Shown: one piece after another, positions 49,328 to 57,700 of the stretch
Numbering within the stretch: the stretch's first letter is position 1
Layout of the letters: each line of letters opens with the position of its first letter
Assembly: GCA_013287545.1 (NCBI GenBank)
Contig: JABDDQ010000004.1
Span: 4,086 to 68,085 of the forward strand
Source of the DNA: Bacteroidota bacterium
GTDB lineage: Bacteria; Bacteroidota; Bacteroidia; B-17B0; Aurantibacillaceae
Length of the DNA stretch: 64,000 nt
Reading direction: 5' to 3'
The notes under the pieces: generated by a model
The model's input: the letters and a program-made list of their open reading frames with translations, nothing else
Databases searched by the model: none
Told to the model about the DNA's origin: nothing
Position numbers and translations under genes: made by a program

Positions 49328-49780
49328 ATGCCACCCGCCGCAGAATATTTTATCGGAACTGTAGAAGGCGAACTTGTTTGTCATGTAGCTGTTTGCCCTT
49401 TCTTTACAGCAAAAGCATATAGAGCCACCCGATTAGTAGTGATGCCTGAGTGGCAAGGGGCAGGGGTAGGGACTAAGTTTTTAAAATGGATATGCGAGTA
49501 TCACAAACAAGGCAACGGAAGATGTAATAAGAAACTACCTACGCTATTTCATACCTCGCATCCTCAACTAATCGCTTATCTGAAAAACAGCCCCGATTGG
49601 GTTTTAAAAAGCCAGCAGATGTATGGAGGCAATAAAGTAAAATCTCAAAGAAGCATCGCCAAAGCAAATATCCTAAAAGATGAAAGCATCGGAAAAAATG
49701 CAACAGGTTACGGAGGACATTTTAGAGCAGTGCAAGGATTTAAATATATAGGCCATAACGAAACTATTAAAATGATCTAA
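49328..49780 (+). CDS. GNAT-type acetyltransferase domain (C-terminal half of the same protein)
   Basis: In the same frame upstream of this start, RPSFNLEIRKVDSSYWKHFKPHYYLDLPMPPAAEYFIG; RLVVMPEWQGAGVGTKFLKWI acetyl-CoA motif. Confidence 0.78.
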   Translation: MPPAAEYFIGTVEGELVCHVAVCPFFTAKAYRATRLVVMPEWQGAGVGTKFLKWICEYHKQGNGRCNKKLPTLFHTSHPQLIAYLKNSPDWVLKSQQMYGGNKVKSQRSIAKANILKDESIGKNATGYGGHFRAVQGFKYIGHNETIKMI

Positions 49781-49815
49781 TAATATAATGCAAGAAAAAT
49801 AATTAAGTAGGTAAG

Positions 49816-50460
49816 ATGATTAACGTATTTATATCCGGACAAGGCTACTTTGCAGAACAAGTACTTCGAGCTTATTTAAACAATGGTATAAACGTAATAG
49901 GAGTGTGCTGTCCGATAGGGGATAAGTACATTGGAAAATTAGCCAACACATTTGATATACCCATCATACATAACTTAAATGTAAATTCACTAAACACTCT
50001 AAATAAAACAATAGACTTAGGTGTATGCGCACATTCATTTGATTATATAGGAAAGCTAACAAGGTATAAATCAAAACACGGCTGGATAGGATATCACCCA
50101 TCCCTTTTACCCAGACACAGAGGTCGCTCATCTATCGAATGGGCTTTACGCATGAAAGATATTATTACCGGTGGAACGGTGTTTTGGTTAAATGCCGGAA
50201 TCGACAGAGGAGATATAGCCTATCAGGATTGGTTTTTTATAGAGCCTAAATTATTTAACCTAAATCCTAAAGAAGCAGCCAGGATATTGTGGCAAGACAA
50301 ACTACAAGAAATAGGAGTAAGGCTGCTTTTAAAAGCGGTTAAAGATATTGAAGCAGGTGTTTATATCCGAATCCCACAAGACAACAGATTCAGCACATGG
50401 GAGCCATCAACAGAAGTGAAAGATATTTATAGGCCCGATGCCTTGATGATAGGAAACTAA
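49816..50460 (+). CDS. Formyltransferase-family protein
   Basis: GWIGYHPSLLPRHRGRSSIEWAL...ITGGTVFWLNAGIDRGDIAYQ. Confidence 0.88.
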   Translation: MINVFISGQGYFAEQVLRAYLNNGINVIGVCCPIGDKYIGKLANTFDIPIIHNLNVNSLNTLNKTIDLGVCAHSFDYIGKLTRYKSKHGWIGYHPSLLPRHRGRSSIEWALRMKDIITGGTVFWLNAGIDRGDIAYQDWFFIEPKLFNLNPKEAARILWQDKLQEIGVRLLLKAVKDIEAGVYIRIPQDNRFSTWEPSTEVKDIYRPDALMIGN

Positions 50461-50497
50461 TTAGTCAGTTCTGTTTAAAATACAGTGAAAATACAAC

Positions 50498-50854
50498 GTG
50501 GCAAATCCTCAAAACATAGAGAAGCATAAGTTTAAAAAAGGGCAGTCCGGCAACCCAAACGGCAGGCCACTGGGTGTACCAAATTCTAAAACGCGTTTAC
50601 TAAGATTACTCGGTTTAATTCAGCAAAAAAAGAACCCTGTAACCGGTGAGAAGGAGGATTTTAGTGTGGCAGAGCAAATGGATATGGCTATTATAGCAAA
50701 AGCCCTACAAGGAGATGTAAGAGCCTATAAGGAAATAATGGATAGGTTAGAGGGGTATGTTACTGCTACTCAAGAAAAAAACAGCCTTGAACCGGTAACT
50801 ATACAAATTATGAGAATGGGAAAAGATTTAGCAGATGAAACTTATGTGGATTAA
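50498..50854 (+). CDS. DUF5681-type protein, terminase-adjacent family
   Basis: GTG start; [24 protein letters not shown]. Confidence 0.8.
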   Translation: MANPQNIEKHKFKKGQSGNPNGRPLGVPNSKTRLLRLLGLIQQKKNPVTGEKEDFSVAEQMDMAIIAKALQGDVRAYKEIMDRLEGYVTATQEKNSLEPVTIQIMRMGKDLADETYVD

Positions 50855-50930
50855 ATATTTTCAGTACACAAACAGTTTGATATACCTTATCGAACTTTTA
50901 GCTATAATTGCTATACTAGCGATTAACTAA
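50835..50930 (+). CDS. Candidate 31-aa membrane peptide overlapping the previous gene
   Basis: [31 protein letters not shown]; one hydrophobic helix. Confidence 0.35.
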   Translation: MKLMWIKYFQYTNSLIYLIELLAIIAILAIN

Positions 50931-50944
50931 AAAAATCAAAATTC

Positions 50945-51003
50945 TTTTGTCGCCCGTTTGTTGCTCAAAGACCGTGAGGGTACAACGTTAGGGTAAAAGT
51001 ACA
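50945..51003. repeat. About 59-bp direct repeat, copy A
   Basis: TTTGTCGCCCGTTTGTT...; partner at 53135-53193, no gaps. Confidence 0.8.
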
Positions 51004-51061
51004 TTCCATGCGAGAAAGTACTTTTTAAATAATCGTTTTAATTTTCTTACTTTTAACTCCA

Positions 51062-53116
51062 ATGTTTCATATTGCTTTTAAAAAATATTTTCTTTTATTC
51101 CTTTTGTTTCTAAATATAAATTTATCAAAAGCCCAGCTTCCCGGTAAAGAAGCCTGGCATTGGCAGTTTGGAGATAGTTGTGCTTTAGATTTTAGTTCGG
51201 GCATACCGGTAGCGTCAAGAAGCTCTATTAATACTACCGAAGGCTGCGCCTCTATAAGCGATGCAACTACAGGGCAGTTATTGTTTTATACCGATGGAAC
51301 TTACGCTTGGGATAAAAACAACAACCAAATGCCTAATGGTTTTGGTATGATAGGAGGATTTGGAACATCTACACAAGCAGCTTTAATTGTACCTAAACCC
51401 AGTAGCTCAACCATTTATTATTTAATAAGCGCTGACCAAGGTGGTTACCAATCGGCAAATACAGGCGTACATTATTCCATTGTTGATATGAGTTTAAATG
51501 GCGGCTTAGGTGATGTTACAACAAAAAACATATTACTTACACCTCCACCTACTACTGAAAAACAAACTGCTATTAAGCATTGTAATGGCACTGATTATTG
51601 GATAATAACTCATCCTTTTAATTCAAACGCGTTTAATGTTTATCTTTTAAATGCAGCGGGAATAAACCCAACCCCTGTTGTTTCAAATGTAGGAAGTAAT
51701 CAATCTGGGTCTTCTTATACTACTATTGGGTATTTAAAACCTTCTTCTGACGGAAAAAAACTTGCTATCTGTACGTACGACTCCATCTGCATTATAGAAA
51801 TATATGATTTCAATGCAACTAATGGATTAATAACAAACCCTATCACCTTAACGTATCCTGGGTACTCCGGGTTCTATGGTATTGAGTTTTCTCCCGATAA
51901 CCTTAAACTATATGTTAGTTCTTATGGATCTGAATTATATCAATACGATTTAAGTGTTTATACTCAATCGGCAATTTTGGCTTCACAATTTTCAATACTA
52001 ACTATACCAAATTTTATTGGGGCATTACAATTAGGACCAGATGGTAAAATTTATTTAGCTGTTCCGGGTACTAATTTTTTAGGAATCATTGAATCTCCCA
52101 ATAACCTGGGACAAAATTGTAATTTCATACTACGTGGCATTATTGTAAGCCCAAATTCAGGAGTTGGAGTTTTGGATGGGCTCCCTAATTTTGTACGTTC
52201 TTATCGTTATGGTCCGCATACTGAACACCAAACAAAACTGTGTTCTTTTACTTCTTATACAATTTCGGCTAGCGGAAATAGTAATAATTATAATTGGAGC
52301 AATGGTGATACAACAAAAAGTAGTGTTGTACACAATTATGGTACATACTGGGTAAATTTAATTGACTCGGTTGGTTGTAGTGAAGAGATGGATACGTTTT
52401 ATATAACACAGGCAAACGCTCAGGTTGTTTCTATTTTAAAAGATACTGCGCAATGCGCTAATGCCGTTTCTGCCCTTGCAATAAATGCTACTGATACAGG
52501 AGTGGTAAATTATACATGGAGTGATGGGACCACTAATCCTATTAAAACATTAAACGATACTGGCATTTATTGGGTTGATTATACATTTACTAACTTTTGT
52601 GTAAGCAGAGATAGTTTTATGTACACAACAAACCCAATTCCAATAATTAACTTAGGAGATGACACCACATTTTGTTCGGGGCATTTACAATTTTACGCTT
52701 TTAATATTAATAGTACTTATATATGGGATGATGGGGAAACAACACCTAGTATTACAGCTACTAAACCAGGCACATATTGGGTAAAAGTCACTAATCAATA
52801 TAGCTGCATAAATTCCGATACCTTAGTTGTTCATCCAAAATTAAATACCTTTAATTTTGTTCTCCCTAATATTGTGACTCCAAATAATGATGGAATAAAT
52901 GATTTTATAGACTTTGGTAAATATCAATTTTCATCATTGCAGTTAGAAATATATAACCGTTGGGGTACAAAGGTTTTTGAAAGTGAAGACCAAAGTTGCA
53001 TTTGGAAACCAACTTGTGAAGATGGTACTTATTTTTACACAACGCAATATAAACTTGATTGTGGAACTGCAACAGAAACTATCTCGACTAAGGGATTTAT
53101 TACTGTGATAAGATAG
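51062..53116 (+). CDS. Secreted protein with gliding-motility (CHU_C / T9SS type B) C-terminal domain
   Basis: Signal peptide; WD-like central region; C-terminal LPNIVTPNNDGINDFIDFG...IYNRWGTKVF. Confidence 0.88.
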   Translation: MFHIAFKKYFLLFLLFLNINLSKAQLPGKEAWHWQFGDSCALDFSSGIPVASRSSINTTEGCASISDATTGQLLFYTDGTYAWDKNNNQMPNGFGMIGGFGTSTQAALIVPKPSSSTIYYLISADQGGYQSANTGVHYSIVDMSLNGGLGDVTTKNILLTPPPTTEKQTAIKHCNGTDYWIITHPFNSNAFNVYLLNAAGINPTPVVSNVGSNQSGSSYTTIGYLKPSSDGKKLAICTYDSICIIEIYDFNATNGLITNPITLTYPGYSGFYGIEFSPDNLKLYVSSYGSELYQYDLSVYTQSAILASQFSILTIPNFIGALQLGPDGKIYLAVPGTNFLGIIESPNNLGQNCNFILRGIIVSPNSGVGVLDGLPNFVRSYRYGPHTEHQTKLCSFTSYTISASGNSNNYNWSNGDTTKSSVVHNYGTYWVNLIDSVGCSEEMDTFYITQANAQVVSILKDTAQCANAVSALAINATDTGVVNYTWSDGTTNPIKTLNDTGIYWVDYTFTNFCVSRDSFMYTTNPIPIINLGDDTTFCSGHLQFYAFNINSTYIWDDGETTPSITATKPGTYWVKVTNQYSCINSDTLVVHPKLNTFNFVLPNIVTPNNDGINDFIDFGKYQFSSLQLEIYNRWGTKVFESEDQSCIWKPTCEDGTYFYTTQYKLDCGTATETISTKGFITVIR

Positions 53117-53134
53117 AAACGCACTTTTTATTTC

Positions 53135-53193
53135 ATTTGTCGCCCGTTTGTTACCCGAAGGGCGTGAGAGTATATTGTTAGTGTTAAAGTATA
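53135..53193. repeat. About 59-bp direct repeat, copy B, with hairpin CGCCCG..CGAAGGGCG
   Basis: TTTGTCGCCCGTTTGTTACCCGAAGGGCGTGAGAG... Confidence 0.8.
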
Positions 53194-53450
53194 CTTTGTA
53201 ATGGTTACAGGTTGTATTATATCATGATACTTTGGGGCAAACCGATAACATTTACTTTTTTCACCAACTATGTAAGGTTTAGGAGCTTTTCGAATATATT
53301 CTTCAGCTCTAAGTCCAACAAATGCTCTTATTTTTTAAAAGGGTGTAATTTTGTTTCTATCTATTTGGTTTTATAAGATAAATTTAGATAATCGGTAAGC
53401 ACAAAAGACACCCTTTTTAAACGGTCGCTTTTAACAGTTAAATAGCTACT

Positions 53451-54680
53451 TTAATTATTGATAACTATTTTCTGCATTTGTATTATCCCTGATGAATTTA
53501 CAACTTGTATAAAATAAACACCATTATTTAATTGAGTACTTAATTTAATTGAACCCTGATTAACCTGATACGTGTTTTGTAAAACAAGCCTACCTGTAAC
53601 ATCGGTTATTTCTACATTCCATTGTTTATCGGTTAAATCACTTCCTCTAATAAATATATCGCCCGAAGATGGATTTGGATAAACCATTAGTTGGCTATTG
53701 CTTGCAGCTAATTTATTAATCCCTAAAGGGCTTACTGTAACTACTACGGTATCATAAGTTATCGTACCACAAATATTTTGCTCAACGGCATAACTTGTAG
53801 TTGCATTTGGTTTTATCCATAAGCCTGCCATAGTATCTATTGCGTTGCTATTGCCTAACACATACCAAATGCAATCATCATCTAAACCAATTTCATGTGT
53901 TCTACCTATATAAACGCTATCATTTTGTGTTATGCTTGTATCGCGCCCAGCATACGCAGGTAAATCCATAGGCAATAAACTTACATCATCTATTAAATAA
54001 TATGGGGCAGTAAATCCATTACTATTAAATAGCTGGAATTGTATGGTTGCACTATCTACAAAATTTCCCAACGTAATCGTGTTTTCATTTCCAATAGCTG
54101 TAAACCTACTTTGTATTTTAACCCAATTCATTGTATCTGTCATAAAAACAGCAGGATTATTTTCTGCTTGTGGAGTTACAGGCATATCCTTACAACAATC
54201 ATACGTGGCGACCGTACCATTATCTACATAAGCTCCAAAACGATTAGTAGCGTATGTTATGGTGTTAGCTGTGTTATAATAAAAGGTTAAACAATAATTT
54301 TTACCTACTTGTAATATATTACTTAATTGCCCTTTTAAATAATCACGTTTATTTGAATTAACCGTAGGTGGAGATGCGTAAATAGTTTCTAATGCAATGT
54401 ATGTGTTGCCTGTTCTTGGTTTTTGATACCCACCTCTATTATAAGGAATTCCGCAGTTTGATACACTTGGGTTTACACAACAGGTAGTGTATAATTCACC
54501 TTTACAGGCATTGTTTGAAGGAATTGATGAATTTACCCAATCCCAGTATTTGGCACTATCTGCATCATTTAATCCATTAGGGCAACTTTTTAATTGCTCA
54601 AAACTTGGATTTAACACAAGGTTTACCTGTGCCTCGATAGAAAAAGCAAATAAAAATAATATGGCTACTGTTTTTACCAT
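53451..54680 (-). CDS. Secreted protein with T9SS type A sorting domain
   Basis: MVKTVAILFLFAFSIEAQ; NLVLNPSFEQLKSCP; C-terminal VYPNPSSGDIFIRGSDLTDKQWNVEITDVTGRLV. Confidence 0.88.
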   Translation of the reverse strand: MVKTVAILFLFAFSIEAQVNLVLNPSFEQLKSCPNGLNDADSAKYWDWVNSSIPSNNACKGELYTTCCVNPSVSNCGIPYNRGGYQKPRTGNTYIALETIYASPPTVNSNKRDYLKGQLSNILQVGKNYCLTFYYNTANTITYATNRFGAYVDNGTVATYDCCKDMPVTPQAENNPAVFMTDTMNWVKIQSRFTAIGNENTITLGNFVDSATIQFQLFNSNGFTAPYYLIDDVSLLPMDLPAYAGRDTSITQNDSVYIGRTHEIGLDDDCIWYVLGNSNAIDTMAGLWIKPNATTSYAVEQNICGTITYDTVVVTVSPLGINKLAASNSQLMVYPNPSSGDIFIRGSDLTDKQWNVEITDVTGRLVLQNTYQVNQGSIKLSTQLNNGVYFIQVVNSSGIIQMQKIVINN

Positions 54681-54736
54681 TAAAAAAATATCCCTGCAAG
54701 ATACCATCTTACAGGGATATTAAAGATACAAAATTA

Positions 54737-57700
54737 TTACTTGCTTATAATTACTTTTTGTTGCTGTACTTGCCCGTTGGCTGTAATTACTTTTACCAAA
54801 TAAACACCATTGTTTAATTGTGTGTTTAGTTTAATTAAACCTTGGTTTACCTGATAAGTGTTTTGTAAAACAAGTCTGCCTGTAACATCGGTTATTTCCA
54901 CATTCCACTGTTTATCTGTTAAATCGCTCCCGCTAATATATATATCGCCCGATGAAGGATTAGGATAAACAAGAATTGTTTTAGTAACTGCAACAGTTGA
55001 AATGCCAGCTGTTTGATTTGCTCTCCTTACACTTGCAGCGGGAGTTTGAGACAGAGAATCATAAGGGCAGTTACTTTCAAAATAAATATTGGTTTGATTA
55101 ACCGTATTGTATAATGCCCTTGCTGCATAAACTACATCGCCATTAATGGCAGGGCAAGAATTAGCTAAGGTGTAAACCACCGTACTATCTAATAAACTAT
55201 CCGGTTGTAAAGCATAATTTATGGCTGCATTATAAAAGTTTTTATAATTGCTTTCTATAGTGGTAGTTGGCAAAAGTGCATTATTCATCGCCTGTGCCGT
55301 ACTCAAATTACCTTGTGCCAAATTACTTTCTATATCTGCGATTTTACCCAAGTTTGTGTTTTGGTTAGCAACATAGAAATTTTGCAAAACTACCGACGAA
55401 TCTGCTAAACTATCATTTGCTAATAACATATGATAGTATTTCAGTTGACCTCTATATGTACTTTGTATTGGTAATATAATGAACGGAATGCTGTCCTGTA
55501 CCAGTCTTTCTGCTAAACGTAAACCATTTACCGGACATTTAGTACAAGGTGCTTGCGGTGATGTAGCACAAACATTTCCACTTGGCGTTGCATTAAAAAA
55601 TAAGGCAGTACCGGCTAATGAAATATAATCCGTAACACCTGGATTTGCAGATGAACTGTTTTGTGGATAATAAGTAGAAGAAGTGGCAGAACTGTTTGCC
55701 TGTACATAAATCGGCGAAAGTGTAGCATCGCTGCTTCCATCTACGTATGTCCCAAAATTATTTCCCGTCCAAACCCCCGTCCATTGGTTATCGCTTGCTA
55801 AAGTTGCACTGCCTTGTTGCCCTAATATACAAGCATTGGTAAGTGCAAAACCTTGTGCATTGGTGTTCATTGTGTTGTTTTGCCATGTAGTAAAATCATT
55901 ACCGCCAAAGCCGCTGCTTATGCCTTCAAATTCAAAACCTTTAGTAATGTTTACGGTGTTATTGCAATACACTTTGCTTGCCGTATTATCTACCGAATAG
56001 ATACCACGTACGTTAAAGTTGGTAATTCCAAAACCATGTATGTTGTTATTGCTTATTGAATGCGTATTACAATTATTAGCATTAATGCCATATTGTGTAG
56101 CCGTAGGTGTTATTGAATTTTGTACTGTTGAAACGTAATTGTTGTCAGCAAAAATTTTCATAGTAGTGCCTCTTTTTGCTTTAGGAGAAAACCAATCACT
56201 CATTTCTATACCGCTATATACATTTTGTATATTATTAAAATTAGCAGTTACACTAAAGGTTAGGTTTGTAGGGCAACTGGTAGTAAAGCAGTTAATCATA
56301 TTATCTAATGTAATGGCTCTTCCAACATACTCTGTTGTAGGGTTGCTGTTAAAATAAGCTGTAACATTGTTGTTATCAGCATTAACACCACCAAAACCTA
56401 AATTAGTAACTCCTGTTGCCACACCAGTTCCATGAAACACAATGCCATTATTAATATTGGTTACTAAATTATAACGTAAATAATTATACTTATAAGTTGA
56501 ACTTGTAACAATGATACCATAAGTACCGGGTGAAGGTGCATTATTAAATGGTACTATTGTTTTATTTTGCTTGCTGCGTATGTTAGTGCCCGCTACATGC
56601 ACCTCTTGGTAATTATTTAAATTAACCCCAGTTACTACATCATAAAACTGGTTGTTAAAAGTTGGTGTAAAATAATTTGTGTTATTGGTATTTGGGTTGG
56701 TTGCCGGGTTGTAATTTGGATAAATAACCTGTGCTCTGTTATATTGTTTGCTTGCTAAAAGTGTATTTACACCATAAATAGCCGTACCTGAATTTGGATA
56801 TGGATTTACCGGTGGCGGAAAGCATTTAAAACAAATTGGGTTAAACGGATAAGCGTTTATTAATTCAAAGGCATTATTCATGCAAGTAAAATTACTGTTC
56901 AAGCCATAAACACCATAGTAAATGCCATCAAATAAATTTAAGTTTAGGTTGTTTACCGTACTAACTGTATTACCAATAGTAACATCATTATACGTTAGTG
57001 GTAATATAGCAACTCCATTTGTATTACTTGTACCTACGTTATTGAGGTAAATGCCATAATTAGCATATACTGTATTTAGCGGGGCTTTCATGGTAGCAGG
57101 AACCCATGTAGGCGTGTTACCTAATTTATAAGGTGTTTGCAGTACTGCAACAGCAACAATTGATTTTGCGTGCTGCGGGGTTGCCGATGTTGTCCAACCA
57201 TGGTTATTGCCGGTTAGCGTTGTAACTGTAGTAGGTAATGTTCTGCTTGTAAACACAGCATCCTTAATAGTAGCCGGAAAATTACTTGCAAAAGTATAGT
57301 TGCTCATTACAATACCAGTTTTATTTCTATTAAACACGCAACCATCAACCGTTAAAGTGTTGCTTGTAGCAGGTTGTAACCAACTATCGCAATTAATAGC
57401 AACAAAAGCATCTTCAATCATACTGCTATCTTGTACAATTAATTTTCCGCCCGGCTGAACTACTATGCCTTGCCACATATCAGTACAAGCAAGTAAATGG
57501 CAATGGGTTAACGTAAGTGATGCGTTGTTGGCTACAACCAGTGTACAATTGGGTGCAAAATAAAATACTTCATCGTGGAAAGTAACATTGCCGCTAATTG
57601 TAGTTATAGGGTTATTAAATGAATGCTCTACTACGGTATTTAATAAAGCGGCATTTGACTGGGTTATGGTTACCCCTCTGTATTGGTTTTTTGTACAGCG

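Larger units (their letters stand above)
39799..50930 (+). mobile_element. Integrated phage-derived or satellite-like element at mnmE 3' end (right end approximate, no attR recognised)
   Basis: All-plus-strand block: excisionase-like, tyrosine integrase, tail sheath, HTHs, HipA-like/DUF3037-like, ParB, ABC/GNAT, formyltransferase, DUF5681; flanked by core/surface-protein genes. Confidence 0.75.

Noticed and set aside
50446-50465. GATAGGAAACTAATTA near the formyltransferase stop resembles GTATCGGAAAGTAATTA at the mnmE end; possible attR
   Set aside because: Short match explained by similar IG(K/N)* coding ends; cuts the phage cassette before DUF5681; no wider identity
50945-53193. TTTGTCGCCCG repeats read as integron attC sites because of AACGTTAGGG
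   Set aside because: GTTRRRY/RYYYAAC consensus not satisfied and no integron integrase in the window
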